Shown: piece after piece, positions 44,448 to 53,558 of the stretch
Position numbering within the stretch: position 1 is the stretch's first letter
How the letters are laid out: each line of letters starts with the position of its first letter
Program-made: the position numbers and the translations under genes
Source of the DNA: Cellulophaga sp. BC115SP
Lineage (GTDB): Bacteria > Bacteroidota > Bacteroidia > Cytophagales > Spirosomataceae
DNA length: 64,000 nt
NCBI RefSeq assembly: GCF_009905545.1
Contig: NZ_JAAALB010000018.1
Coordinates: 1-64,000, forward strand
Direction of reading: 5' to 3'
The notes under the pieces: model-generated
Databases searched by the model: none
Told to the model about the DNA's origin: nothing
Seen by the model: only the letters and a program-made list of their open reading frames with translations

Positions 44448-44978
44448 CTACTTCAAATCCTTGAAGCTTGGCAATACTAAATCCTTTGAGGATACGATTG
44501 GGTTTTCTACGCCCCAGTCGATGCCAAGGTCAGGGTCATTATAAATAATACCCGATTCAGAAGCTTTGTGCCAGTATTCAGTACACTTGTACAAAAATAC
44601 AGTCTCTTCCAAAGCCACAAAACCGTGTGCGAATCCAGCAGGGACAAATAACATATTGCCCACGTTTGAATCCAATTCAAATTTGGCGTGTTGACCAAAA
44701 GTTGGAGAATTACGGCGAATATCTACCACGACATCAATGACTTTTCCAGTGATTACACGCACCAATTTGCCTTGTGCAAAAGGATCATATTGGAAGTGCA
44801 AGCCCCGAACGACGCCAGGCTTTGACCAAGAGTGGTTGTCTTGAACAAAATTCCCTGGAACACCATTTGCTTCAAAAAGTTTTTGATTGTACGATTCGAA
44901 AAAAAAACCTCTTTCGTCTTCGAACTTAGTTGGGTAGCATTCGATAACTCCTTCTAAGGCTGTTGTCTTAAACTGCAT
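44448..44978 (-). CDS. rfbC: dTDP-4-dehydrorhamnose 3,5-epimerase
   Basis: 176 residues, cupin fold. Family blocks: GVIECYPTKFEDERGFFFESYN, FVQDNHSWSKPGVVRGLHFQ with the catalytic His, KLVRVITGKVIDVVVDIRRNSPTFGQH and VPAGFAHGFVALEE. It epimerises C3 and C5 of dTDP-4-keto-6-deoxyglucose in dTDP-rhamnose synthesis. Other rml genes are not in the window. A stand-alone gene. Confidence 0.95.
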   Translation of the reverse strand: MQFKTTALEGVIECYPTKFEDERGFFFESYNQKLFEANGVPGNFVQDNHSWSKPGVVRGLHFQYDPFAQGKLVRVITGKVIDVVVDIRRNSPTFGQHAKFELDSNVGNMLFVPAGFAHGFVALEETVFLYKCTEYWHKASESGIIYNDPDLGIDWGVENPIVSSKDLVLPSFKDLK

Positions 44979-45155
44979 TATTAACGAAATTGAATAGACT
45001 GATTAACTAATTTGTTTTGAGATTCTTCAAAGTTAGTTTTTTCATAACGAAACCTAAAATTATTTTAAAGGAATCTACTTATTTGATAGCTTTTATGTTC
45101 AAGTCTGCCTTTTTTGCTATTGGAAAAGTTCAAAAACTTTATCGAATAAACTTCC

Positions 45156-45163
45156 TACCTTTG
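45156..45163 (+). promoter_or_regulatory. -7 box TACCTTTG of hemW
   Basis: TACCTTTG matches TAnnTTTG, 46 bases before the ATG at 45210. The TTG at -33 is not at the right distance, so only the -7 element is supported. Confidence 0.5.
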
Positions 45164-45209
45164 CCATTTATTTACCCCAAAATTGGGAATTAACATCGCA
45201 CTCAAACGT

Positions 45210-46337
45210 ATGCATATATACCTTCATATTCCTTTTTGTAAACAAGCATGTTACTATTGTGACTTTCATTTTAGTACCTCTTTATCCCAAAAAGAAGCCG
45301 TAGTCGAGGCGATTTGTCAAGAAATCCGTTTACAGAAAAACTACCTCAAGAATACCCATATAACAACCATTTACTTTGGTGGTGGCACGCCCTCTATTTT
45401 GGATGAAACTTCATTAGGAGTCATTTTTTCTACTTTACACCAAACATTTACCATTTTGCCTGATGCTGAAATTACCCTAGAGGCAAATCCAGACGATATT
45501 AGTGTTGAAAAACTAGCCATATTCAAAAAATTTGGCATCAACCGACTCAGCATTGGTATTCAGTCATTTCATGAGCCACATCTCAAACAAATGAATCGTG
45601 CACATAATGCACACGAGGCCGAAACTTGTGTCAAACTAGCACAGGATGCAGGAATTGATAATATTACGATTGATTTGATTTATGCGATTCCAGCACCAGA
45701 CCATCAAATTTTATATTCAGATTTGGCGAAAGTTGAAGCATTAAATCTTCAGCACGTATCCGCCTATTGTCTGACAATCGAACCACAAACGGTTTTTGGA
45801 AAATGGACAAAACAAGGCAAAATGCCCAATATTGACGATGATTTTTCGGCACAGCAATTCAACATTCTGGTTGAAAATCTTCAAAGAATGGGCTATGAAC
45901 AGTACGAAATTTCCAATTTTGCCCGAAATCAGCAGTATTCAAAGCATAATACCAGTTATTGGAAACAAGAAGAATATCTTGGCATTGGTCCGTCGGCACA
46001 TAGTTTTAATGGAGCTAGTCGCCAGTATAATATTGCTAATAATACCAAATATGTTCAGCAAATCAGCGCAGGAATTATTCCAGCAACGCTTGAAATACTT
46101 ACTAAGGAGGACCAAATCAATGAATATTTGTTGACAGGACTAAGAACTATCTGGGGCTGTAAAATTGATTATTTGGATAGTATTCTTGGGAGCTCTTTTT
46201 TAGATTTACAAAAAAGCTATCTTGAGCCAATTTTAAGAGCTGGGCATCTTGAAATTAATCAGCATACACTCAAGCTCACAGAAGCAGGAAAACTTTTTGC
46301 CGACCGTATTGCCTCAGACTTATTTGTAGAGGAATAG
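45210..46337 (+). CDS. hemW: HemW-type radical SAM heme chaperone
   Basis: 375 residues from ATG 45210 (the longer frame begins with TTG). Radical SAM CxxxCxxC at Cys10, Cys14 and Cys17, with Cys-Asp-Phe-His-Phe following, then YFGGGTPSIL, the SIGIQSF block, and the HemW-type C-terminal domain. Known function of the family: heme binding and transfer, formerly annotated as oxygen-independent coproporphyrinogen oxidase. It lacks the extra N-terminal Cys of HemN (CxxxCxxCxC has Phe in place of the final Cys), which favours HemW. Confidence 0.92.
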   Translation: MHIYLHIPFCKQACYYCDFHFSTSLSQKEAVVEAICQEIRLQKNYLKNTHITTIYFGGGTPSILDETSLGVIFSTLHQTFTILPDAEITLEANPDDISVEKLAIFKKFGINRLSIGIQSFHEPHLKQMNRAHNAHEAETCVKLAQDAGIDNITIDLIYAIPAPDHQILYSDLAKVEALNLQHVSAYCLTIEPQTVFGKWTKQGKMPNIDDDFSAQQFNILVENLQRMGYEQYEISNFARNQQYSKHNTSYWKQEEYLGIGPSAHSFNGASRQYNIANNTKYVQQISAGIIPATLEILTKEDQINEYLLTGLRTIWGCKIDYLDSILGSSFLDLQKSYLEPILRAGHLEINQHTLKLTEAGKLFADRIASDLFVEE

Positions 46338-46580
46338 AGCAAAATATCATTTCTCCGAGACGGTAGTTTTGCTAGAATCTTTTTTACAGACCAATGATAG
46401 GCAGAATGCTAAAAAACGCTTTATCATTCAAAATCAATATTTTGTATTTTTTCTAGAAATACTTCCTAAAATTATAACAAAACCAATGATATTTTTGAGT
46501 AAATTTGTGTTTCTCAGCTTATGGCAAAAACCTAATCTACTCGTACAAATCAACTCCTCATTTGATATACAGATTGCTTT

Positions 46581-47378
46581 ATGGGAAAAAATACATTCAA
46601 AATCACTGAGCAAGAACCAATGGAAGAAACCACGCCCAAACCTAGTTGGTGGCAACGTTATAAAACATTTAGAGAAGAACATACATTTGCGCAATACCTA
46701 CAACGTCTTTTCTTCAAAGCCATCCTTTATTTTTTGGGTATCTCGTTGGCATTGGTGCTGATTTTTAAATTTGTACCTGTTTGGTTTACCCCTACCATGC
46801 TCGATCGCAAAATAGAAGCCATTGCAGATGGACGCGATTCGGAAATCTATTCAGATTGGGAACCTTACGAAAATATTTCGAAAGAAGTAGCCCTAGCCGT
46901 AGTAGCATCTGAAGACCAGCTTTTCCCAGAACATCATGGATTCGACTTTGATGCCATGTGGGGTGCATTTCGTCATAATTTCAAAGGTAAAAAAATCAAA
47001 GGAGCTAGTACTATTTCGCAACAAGTAGCCAAAAACGTATTTTTGTGGCAAGGCAGAAGCTATGTACGCAAAGCGTTGGAAGCATATTTTACCTTGTTAA
47101 TAGAATTGATTTGGGGAAAAGAGCGTATCCTTGAAGTGTACCTAAATGTTGCCGAAACAGGCAAAATGACATTTGGTGTAGAAGCAGCCTCACTCAAATA
47201 TTATGGGCATTCGGCCAAGTCGCTCACACGAGCAGAAGCAGCACGTATAGCGGCCGTATTACCTAGTCCCAATCGCTTTTCTATCAAAAAACCTTCGGGT
47301 TATGTACAGCGCAGAACCAATTTTATCGTAAGACAAATGCGAGGATTGGGGGGCAAACAATATATCTCAAATCTTTAG
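46581..47378 (+). CDS. mtgA: Monofunctional peptidoglycan glycosyltransferase
   Basis: 265 residues. A cytoplasmic head, one membrane helix (about 46-68), then a GT51 domain: the catalytic Glu111 in SEDQLFPEHHGFD, KGASTISQQVAKNVFLW, RKALEAYFT, and GKERILEVYLN. It polymerises lipid II into glycan strands, outside the inner membrane. A single GT51 domain without a transpeptidase makes it MtgA-type. ATG at 46620 is a possible alternative start. Terminator at 47402. Confidence 0.93.
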   Translation: MGKNTFKITEQEPMEETTPKPSWWQRYKTFREEHTFAQYLQRLFFKAILYFLGISLALVLIFKFVPVWFTPTMLDRKIEAIADGRDSEIYSDWEPYENISKEVALAVVASEDQLFPEHHGFDFDAMWGAFRHNFKGKKIKGASTISQQVAKNVFLWQGRSYVRKALEAYFTLLIELIWGKERILEVYLNVAETGKMTFGVEAASLKYYGHSAKSLTRAEAARIAAVLPSPNRFSIKKPSGYVQRRTNFIVRQMRGLGGKQYISNL

Positions 47379-47401
47379 AGAAGACAAAATATTCTAAAAG
47401 T

Positions 47402-47447
47402 AAAAACGGGTAAAAGGTGTTTTTGTGAAACATTTTTACCCGTTTTT
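47402..47447 (+). terminator. Terminator of mtgA
   Basis: 14-bp perfect stem AAAAACGGGTAAAA/TTTTACCCGTTTTT with an 18-base loop, starting 24 bases after the mtgA stop. Confidence 0.85.
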
Positions 47448-47516
47448 CTATTTTTCAGCTTATCTAAAAAGTTATTCCTGAACTACCTAGAGGAGTAACG
47501 GACTTTATTAAACGGT

Positions 47517-47548
47517 TTGGAAAAGTGGTAAAAAATGTATTACCTTTG
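47517..47548 (+). promoter_or_regulatory. Bacteroidota promoter TTG-N21-TACCTTTG
   Basis: TTG at 47517-47519, 21 bases, TACCTTTG at 47541-47548. This fits the full -33/-7 consensus. The predicted start is about 47555, over 340 bases before the next ORF, so the transcript has a long leader or is an independent RNA. Confidence 0.65.
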
Positions 47549-47557
47549 CATACACTC

Positions 47558-47870
47558 TTGTGAAAATGTCCAAAAACGTTCTTTGAATCCAAATTTCACA
47601 CGTCAAATTTAAACAACTGTAAAACAGTTTCTTACTTAATTACACATCAATTATCCAGCTTATTCGGATACGAACATTTTCACAAAATAATCCAAAACCT
47701 AATCACGATTAAGGTATTCGCTTTCATTCCCCAGGACTCCGCACAGCTTGGTTACGAATGACTGTTTTTTGTGCTATCTTACTTTTTGAGCACAATGAAT
47801 ATTCAAGAATGACTACTACTTGAATACGGGAAGGTGCAGTAGTCTCGCATCAGGCCGAAAGAGGCTTTTT
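47558..47870 (+). ncRNA. Candidate structured leader or RNA upstream of a lipoprotein gene
   Basis: It starts right after the promoter. A 12-bp closing pair TTGTGAAAATGT (47558-47569) / ACATTTTCACAA (47674-47685) encloses AACTG-TAAAA-CAGTT (47615-47629). Further stems: TTGTGCT/AGCACAA (47769-47795), GACTACT/AGTAGTC (47811-47844) and AGGCC/GGCTT (47852-47867) followed by TTTT. The last may be a weak terminator 27 bases before the ATG at 47897. No known riboswitch class recognised; it might hold two separate units. Confidence 0.4.
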
Positions 47871-47896
47871 GCTCTACTTAAACAACCATATATTGT

Positions 47897-48487
47897 ATGA
47901 GAAAGACGCTATTACTCTGCATGTTTTTCGCTATGATTAGCATGCTTGTATCTGCTTGTAAAGTCAAACAGAAACAACACGACCTTTCTTCTCAGGACAG
48001 TCCATCTATCATCACTGAATTATTAGAGGGAGATGAACTAACCCATCAATTGTCTAAGACTTGGACAATCAACAAGGTAAATTACCAAGCAGATGCCAAA
48101 AAGGATATGCTTTACCAAAGAGGAGAAGTAGCAAATTTGCGTGATTATTCGAAAGAATGCTTCAAGTTATCGCCCGATGGCACTGTGATTCACACAGACG
48201 AAGGTGGTGACAAACACGAAGGAAAGTGGAAGCTCGTGGACAACAACACTAAATTAAAAATGGTGTTGGAAGACAAAAAGGAAGTGTTTTGGGATATTTT
48301 GAAAACCGACGCTAAGACTTTGGTACTCCATTTGAGTGTAAACGCTCGCAAAGTAAATTGGGATATTCAAAAACTCGATGAGATTGATATTCCGACCGCC
48401 GCAGTATTCGCAGGTTTTTTCGCCGGCATTGTTGATGAAAATACACAAAACATTAGCATTACTTATCAAATGAGCCCTAGGGGCTAA
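47897..48487 (+). CDS. Lipocalin-like lipoprotein, unknown
   Basis: 196 residues, lipoprotein signal with Cys21 (LVSAC). The mature part has the order LSKTWTINKVNY, FKLSPDGTVIH, HEGKWKLVDNNTKLKMVL and a final strand, the arrangement of lipocalin-like domains of Bacteroidota. Anchored on a membrane, facing the periplasm or surface. Ligand unknown. The long upstream leader suggests post-transcriptional control. A bidirectional terminator follows immediately. Confidence 0.8.
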   Translation: MRKTLLLCMFFAMISMLVSACKVKQKQHDLSSQDSPSIITELLEGDELTHQLSKTWTINKVNYQADAKKDMLYQRGEVANLRDYSKECFKLSPDGTVIHTDEGGDKHEGKWKLVDNNTKLKMVLEDKKEVFWDILKTDAKTLVLHLSVNARKVNWDIQKLDEIDIPTAAVFAGFFAGIVDENTQNISITYQMSPRG

Positions 48488-48488
48488 T

Positions 48489-48520
48489 CAAAAAAGGCTA
48501 ACCCAATGGTTAGCCTTTTT
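48489..48520 (+). terminator. Bidirectional terminator of the lipoprotein and alkyltransferase-like genes
   Basis: 14-bp perfect stem AAAAAAGGCTAACC/GGTTAGCCTTTTTT, loop CAAT, two bases after the stop at 48487 and 18 bases before the convergent gene. Confidence 0.88.
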
Positions 48521-48537
48521 TTTGTGCTTTATTGGCA

Positions 48538-48870
48538 CTACAACAACTCCTCTGAGGGAATCCACAAGTGTTTTTTAAAATCGACAATCTTATCATTTTT
48601 GATTACAAGACCTTCTGCTTCTAATAGTTCTTGCATAAGATTACCACCAAAAAATTCTTTTCCTGTGAGCATACCAGTACTATTTACTACACGATGCGCA
48701 GGGATAGAAGGGTCGGTATGACAAGCATTCATAGCCCAACCCACTAATCTGGCGCCACTCTTTTTTCCTAAAAACTGAGCAATAGCACCATAGCTAGTCA
48801 CTCTCCCCTGAGGAATAAGACGCACAACGGCATACACATCCTCGAATATGCTTGATTTGTCGGTAGCCAT
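48538..48870 (-). CDS. Alkyltransferase-like (ATL) DNA-repair protein
   Basis: 110 residues from ATG 48870. The in-frame start 48 bases upstream is rejected, because this ATG overlaps the stop of the preceding gene. C-terminal domain of O6-alkylguanine transferase: the helix-turn-helix block IPQGRVTSYGAIAQFLG, arginine finger in ARLVGWAMNAC, and PAHRVV (57-62) in place of PCHRV. The alkyl-accepting Cys is replaced by Ala58, as in ATL proteins, which flag alkylated bases for nucleotide excision repair. Translationally coupled to the DUF3109 gene. Confidence 0.88.
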   Translation of the reverse strand: MATDKSSIFEDVYAVVRLIPQGRVTSYGAIAQFLGKKSGARLVGWAMNACHTDPSIPAHRVVNSTGMLTGKEFFGGNLMQELLEAEGLVIKNDKIVDFKKHLWIPSEELL

Positions 48871-49442
48871 TACTCCTCCTGACGGTCTTTGATTTCTTCC
48901 AGCAATTCTTGGTACCAAGCTTCGCCATATTTACGGATAAGAGGTTCTTTCAAAAACTTATAAAGCTCCACACCCAATTGTTCACCATGTGAACAGGCAT
49001 CCGAACAAATATGCCAACGATCGTAATTTAAGGCATCATATTGGTCATATTTTGAAATACGGATAGGGTACAAATGACAAGAAATAGGCTTTCTCCACGA
49101 AATTTTACCATCGAAATATGCCTGTTCAATACCACATTTCAAAATACCTTTATCATCATATAAAGCAAAAGCACACTCACGACCTTCGATTACTGGCGTT
49201 GAAAAATCGCCTTCCCAATCTTTTACATAAGTACCTTCTTTTTCAATAACGGCTAATCCTTCTGGTGACAAGTAAGGTTTTACTGCATCCAAAATTTCGT
49301 CCATAATTGGCAATTCATCATCTTCCAGCGGTGCGCCTAGGTCACCTTCTACACAACATGCCCCTCTACATTTGAGGAGATCACATACAAAAAATTTTTC
49401 GGCTATATCATCACTAATGACCGTATTCTCAATTAAAATCAT
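48870..49442 (-). CDS. DUF3109 cysteine-rich protein
   Basis: 190 residues. The Cys pattern is Cys20, Cys25, Cys29 and Cys30 ([12 protein letters not shown]), then Cys in [17 protein letters not shown] and ICSDACSHG. This matches DUF3109, a family probably binding a metal or iron-sulfur cluster. [13 protein letters not shown] follows the first Cys set. Its stop (48870-48872) shares one base with the ATG of the alkyltransferase-like gene, so the pair is translated together. Function unknown. Confidence 0.88.
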   Translation of the reverse strand: MILIENTVISDDIAEKFFVCDLLKCRGACCVEGDLGAPLEDDELPIMDEILDAVKPYLSPEGLAVIEKEGTYVKDWEGDFSTPVIEGRECAFALYDDKGILKCGIEQAYFDGKISWRKPISCHLYPIRISKYDQYDALNYDRWHICSDACSHGEQLGVELYKFLKEPLIRKYGEAWYQELLEEIKDRQEE

Positions 49443-49917
49443 AATCCTATAGTATATTCGTTAAATTTGGGAAAAAGCACCAAATAAAATGCGCCACTGA
49501 ATAAAAATCTAGCGAAATTAAAGTAATTTTTAGATACTTTTACAATTTGGCACTCTAATTGAGTTTGCTTGTCAAGATGTGAAGAATCTCTTTCTCTTTT
49601 GCACCTGTGCAATTTGCTTTGATTTAGCTTGTATCAGAATGGCTCATTCTATCAGCTAATAGCTTACTTCTACATAAATTGAGTATATAGACCTATCATT
49701 ACTTGATTCGTTATCATTTTCTTTTAATACTGGAGGTTTTCCTAATTTTTTAGCCTCTGAATTGAATTATTAAGTATTTGTAAATACATCAAAACGTTTG
49801 AAAGTCTAAGAAACAAAACTCTGTAGAAATCGCTTGGCCCTGACATTTGCACTAAAGTACCGTAGTTGAATTAAAAATTATTGCACAAAATATATCTTAC
49901 TTTTCTTAAAAAAGTTC
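49443..49917. other. Divergent gap between the DUF3109 and transglycosylase genes
   Basis: 475 AT-rich bases, presumably with two promoters. TTGGCCCTGACATTTG near 49830 is loosely promoter-like. No hairpin, ORF or RNA gene recognised. Confidence 0.4.
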
Positions 49918-52278
49918 ATGAAATTATATCGCTACCTAACATTACTTGTTGCTTTCTTCCCAAGCCTATTAATGGCTCAAGATGTTCCGTCAAGTATGGT
50001 CATTGGCTCTGTTAATGTAAAGATTACGGATGAGGCGCGCACCAAAATCCAAAATGAAATTAGCCCTCTCACCATCAATTCAAACTATCTGAATAGAATG
50101 GTGAGCCGAATGCTAACCTATTTGCCTTCGGTTGAGCGCATTTTACAAGAGGAAAGAATTCCTGATGAAATAAAATACCTATGTGTGCAAGAAAGTTTCT
50201 TGAGCCCAGATGCACGTTCGACTTCGGATGCAATCGGCTATTGGCAATTCAAAAAAGAAACTGCCAAAAATTTTAATCTCCGAGTAGACGCTGTAGTAGA
50301 CGAACGCAAGCATCTTATGGCATCGACTAAGGCAGCTTGTAGCTATTTTAAGAAACATAAAGATTTGTTGGGCAACTGGGTTGCCAGTATTTTGTCGTAC
50401 CGCTTGGGCTATACCAGTTTTAGAAAAGCCAAAGAGATGGAATGGGCAAACAAGTCTGAAATTACCGTTACTGGCGAAACGGACTGGTATATTATTCGTT
50501 TCTTGGCCTATAAGCTTGTCCTTGACCAAGAATACAACAAAGCCAAACAAAATCCTCCTATTAGTAATCCAGTACTGTTTGAGTATAGTAAAACAAAGGG
50601 TAAAAGTCTTTACGAAATTGCTACCTTTCTGAAAGTAAGTACTCAAGAATTAGAACTTTCTAACTCTTGGCTTACCTCAAAGTCTGTTCCCGACGACAAA
50701 GATTATACAGTCTATTTGATTGTAGATCCGATGAAGTATCAAGAGCTCATGAATATTGTCGATGCTACTGATAATAATAATAATTCGTCGAACAACTATA
50801 ATAATAATAGTGGCAGCATTTCAAATGGTCCAGACACTACACCAGATATTGGCTTCCCTGTGCTCAAAAGACTCTCGCCTGCCAATACTAACCCCAATGA
50901 GCCTATTTATTACGAAATAAATGGGAAAAAAGGGATTTTAGCATTGGAAGGAGACACACCCGAAAAAATAGCTGAACGTGGAGATGTTAGTTTAAAGAAA
51001 TTTTTGAAATATAATGATTTGGAAGATAACGAGCGTATCATTCCTAATCAGGTATATTATTTGCGTAAAAAAGACCGCAAAGCACAAGTAGCATTCCACA
51101 CAGTTCGTGGGAATGAATCTCTTTGGCAAGTATCTCAAATGTACGGTATCAATTTAGATGACTTAAAGGAGAAAAACCGTATTACAACAGTTCAAAGGTT
51201 ACAAAAAGGAAGACTTCTTTATCTTATCGACACCCGTTCGGAGAAGGATGATATTCAGATTGTCAAAGATTCAGAGCAACCTCAGCCTCCTAAAGATACC
51301 AATAAAAATCCTGTACCTACACCTCCTAAAGAAGCACCAAAACAAGATAACAATACTAGCAGTGGTGTAGACAAAATGCCACCTCCAATTCTTGTAAATC
51401 CAGGCACCTCAACCAAACAACCTGATGTTCCTGTAACGCCACCTAGTACTACAAAAAAAGACCCTGATCCTTTGGATCCTGTGTACCCAACACCGAATCC
51501 AAAACCTACGAATCCAACACCGCCAAGCGATGCAAGTGATTCAAAGAAAAACTTGAATATTGGCTCACACCGCGTTGAGGCAAAACAAACTTATTACAGC
51601 ATTGCCCGTTTGTATAATATGTCTGTAGCAGACTTATATCAACTCAATGGCGTAGATGCAAGCGTAACATTGCGCGTTGGTCAGGATTTGAAAGTTTATA
51701 AAAATGGGGCTTCAGATGCTTTAATTGGTAATAAAGACAACGTTATTCCTAACGATAACAAAAAGCCGAAGCCATCAGCTATTGATGAACCTATTTATAA
51801 TACCCCTGAAAAAAATGAGGCACCAGTAAAAAACCCTGACAATACTGGAACATCAACGTTTGAAAGGTCAACCAATAAGCCCATTTTTAAGCTTGTACAT
51901 ACAGTTCAAAAAGGAGAAACGCTTTTCCGTATTGCTCAGTTTTATAATGTGAATGCCGCAGATCTTCGCAACTGGAATAGTTTGCCATCCAGTAATGTTG
52001 AAGTAGGACAAGAAATTTCGATTCCAGGAGAATTTGCTCATTTGCCAATCGAAGGTCCAGGAACAAGCACTTACAGTTCTGTTGCTCTTCCTGAAAAACC
52101 TCATGCTCGTACTCCAATAGAATATACTCCTACTGAGACGAAATATCATACGGTAAAAGCAGGAGAAACGGCGTTCCGTATTTCACAAATGTATGGACTA
52201 ACGGTATCTCAATTCTTAAAAATGAACGGTTTATCAAGTCCATCGATTTCTGCTGGACAAAAACTAAAAGTTAAGTAA
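49918..52278 (+). CDS. LysM-repeat lytic transglycosylase (MltD-like)
   Basis: 786 residues. Signal peptide 1-20 (ends MAQ), SLT domain (about 60-185) with catalytic Glu92 in CVQESFLSPDA and GYWQFK, then about six LysM-type repeats. The first (about 225-250) is weak; others are near 340-385, 395-435, 550-590, 655-700 and 740-786. Between them are long Pro/Asn/Asp-rich linkers (e.g. PPKDTNKNPVPTPPKE). It should bind and cleave peptidoglycan glycan strands in the periplasm. The large number of LysM repeats is above the two or three usual in MltD. Confidence 0.9.
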   Translation: MKLYRYLTLLVAFFPSLLMAQDVPSSMVIGSVNVKITDEARTKIQNEISPLTINSNYLNRMVSRMLTYLPSVERILQEERIPDEIKYLCVQESFLSPDARSTSDAIGYWQFKKETAKNFNLRVDAVVDERKHLMASTKAACSYFKKHKDLLGNWVASILSYRLGYTSFRKAKEMEWANKSEITVTGETDWYIIRFLAYKLVLDQEYNKAKQNPPISNPVLFEYSKTKGKSLYEIATFLKVSTQELELSNSWLTSKSVPDDKDYTVYLIVDPMKYQELMNIVDATDNNNNSSNNYNNNSGSISNGPDTTPDIGFPVLKRLSPANTNPNEPIYYEINGKKGILALEGDTPEKIAERGDVSLKKFLKYNDLEDNERIIPNQVYYLRKKDRKAQVAFHTVRGNESLWQVSQMYGINLDDLKEKNRITTVQRLQKGRLLYLIDTRSEKDDIQIVKDSEQPQPPKDTNKNPVPTPPKEAPKQDNNTSSGVDKMPPPILVNPGTSTKQPDVPVTPPSTTKKDPDPLDPVYPTPNPKPTNPTPPSDASDSKKNLNIGSHRVEAKQTYYSIARLYNMSVADLYQLNGVDASVTLRVGQDLKVYKNGASDALIGNKDNVIPNDNKKPKPSAIDEPIYNTPEKNEAPVKNPDNTGTSTFERSTNKPIFKLVHTVQKGETLFRIAQFYNVNAADLRNWNSLPSSNVEVGQEISIPGEFAHLPIEGPGTSTYSSVALPEKPHARTPIEYTPTETKYHTVKAGETAFRISQMYGLTVSQFLKMNGLSSPSISAGQKLKVK

Positions 52279-52290
52279 GCAGATATTAAT

Positions 52291-52443
52291 ATTTAGTGAT
52301 TTGAGATTGAGTGAATGAGTGATTATTTTAATATTTATATTCTAGCAGTAGAGACGCAATGATTGCGTCTTAAGCCAAGTTATATCTAACATAATAGCGT
52401 AAAAAAGCGGTCGAAAAATAATTTTCGACCGCTTTTTTACGCT
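52291..52443 (+). repeat. Convergent-junction repeat element, copy C
   Basis: Between the convergent transglycosylase and O-methyltransferase genes. ATTTAGTGATTT head, AGACGCAAT-G-ATTGCGTCT palindrome (52352-52370), and a 22-bp perfect hairpin (52396-52443, AGCGTAAAAAAGCGGTCG and complement, loop ATAA). Same order as copies A and B, with the outer stem changed on both arms. Confidence 0.88.
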
Positions 52444-52560
52444 AAATTTCATTGTGATATATCCCTCGATACAAAGTACTGCGTATCTACTACTAAGATT
52501 TAGCTTAGCATAATCACTAAATCGCTCCATCACAACTCACTCAATATTCAAATATGCCTC

Positions 52561-53208
52561 TTACAATTTTCTAGAAATCATAATACCATCTCTCAATGGC
52601 AATAAGATATTTTCTGTTCTAGGATCATCGTGACACATTTTGTTGAAATCTAATAAGTTTTTGGTATCCTTATCAATCTTCTTGCCTTCTTCTACATTGG
52701 CAACTTTGCCGCTCCACAAAACATTGTCAGAAAGAATATAGCCACCTTTACGAACTTTATCAAAAACTAAATTATAGTATTTGGTATAGTTCATTTTATC
52801 AGCATCAATAAATACCAAGTCAAAAACTTCGTCGAGGGTTGGAATAATTTCTCCTGCATCACCAATACGATAATCAATTTTATCAGCATAAGGAGATTCG
52901 TCAAAAAAACTACGCGTAAATGTTTCTAACTCTTCATTTACGTCGATGGTAATAATTTTGCCATCATCTGCCAAACCCTCCGCCAAACAAAGTGCAGAAT
53001 ACCCCGTATAAGTCCCAATTTCAAGGATACGACGTGGGCGCATCATATAACTTACCTCCGCCAAATAACGTCCTTGTAAATGCCCTGAGAGCATACGAGG
53101 TTGTAAGATTTTGACGTGTGTATCTCTATTCAGTTTTTTCAACAAATCACTCTCAGGCGTGGTATGCTGTTCTGAATAGTCATTAATATTTTGTGGAAGA
53201 AAATCCAT
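52561..53208 (-). CDS. Class I SAM-dependent O-methyltransferase (COMT-like)
   Basis: 215 residues. It contains the SAM-binding block ILEIGTYTGYSALCLA, IITIDVNEELETF, the metal-binding DLVFIDADKMNY and a DNVLWSGKV motif with Asp-Asn, typical of the metal-dependent caffeoyl-CoA-type O-methyltransferases. Cytoplasmic; substrate unknown. A repeat element lies on its upstream side. Confidence 0.93.
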   Translation of the reverse strand: MDFLPQNINDYSEQHTTPESDLLKKLNRDTHVKILQPRMLSGHLQGRYLAEVSYMMRPRRILEIGTYTGYSALCLAEGLADDGKIITIDVNEELETFTRSFFDESPYADKIDYRIGDAGEIIPTLDEVFDLVFIDADKMNYTKYYNLVFDKVRKGGYILSDNVLWSGKVANVEEGKKIDKDTKNLLDFNKMCHDDPRTENILLPLRDGIMISRKL

Positions 53209-53258
53209 TTTAAACTCAATTTAACTTCTTGATGAAAGTACCTAAGCCCTAGTGCTCA

Positions 53259-53549
53259 ATTATGAGTTGAGAATTGTGAATGATGAATTAGTCCTTTATA
53301 TTGGAAATATTGCCTAATTTTTGCCTCATATTTCAGGAAAATTATGGAATACTCCCCTATTTTCGAAATCAGAAATTCATAACTAGTAGTGTACAAAGGA
53401 TTATGAAAAATGTTTATTTCGAAAGTATAATCTTCTAAATTTTGTAAAAAAATAAAGGTATTTTACTTTATTTCCGAAATCAGAAATCCCAAATCTGAAA
53501 TTGTTGGAAATCCTTCGTACAGTCTCCTAATTCATAACTCACAATTCTA
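53259..53549. repeat. Imperfect terminal-inverted-repeat element
   Basis: GAGAATTGTGAATGATGAATTAG (53269-53291) and CTAATTCATAACTCACAATTCTA (53526-53548) are inverted repeats with 20 of 23 positions matching. The first shares GAATTGTGAATGAyGAATTA with the element at 25721. Inside, CGAAATCAGAAAT occurs at 53364 and 53475. It fills the gap between two methyltransferase genes. Confidence 0.55.
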
Positions 53550-53558
53550 CATTATTAA

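Larger units (their letters stand above)
47379..47896. other. Long leader region of the lipoprotein at 47897
   Basis: Holds the mtgA terminator (47402-47447), a complete Bacteroidota promoter (47517-47548) and the structured leader candidate (47558-47870), each listed separately. No ORF is convincing. Confidence 0.6.

Noticed and set aside
46369-46761. A 130-codon plus-strand frame overlapping the mtgA start
   Set aside because: It is out of frame with mtgA, Lys/Phe-rich without motif, and shares its sequence with a well-supported gene.
47750-47870. A cobalamin- or TPP-type riboswitch in the leader of the lipoprotein gene
   Set aside because: GGGAAGGTGCAG superficially recalls such cores, but the rest of the consensus is absent.
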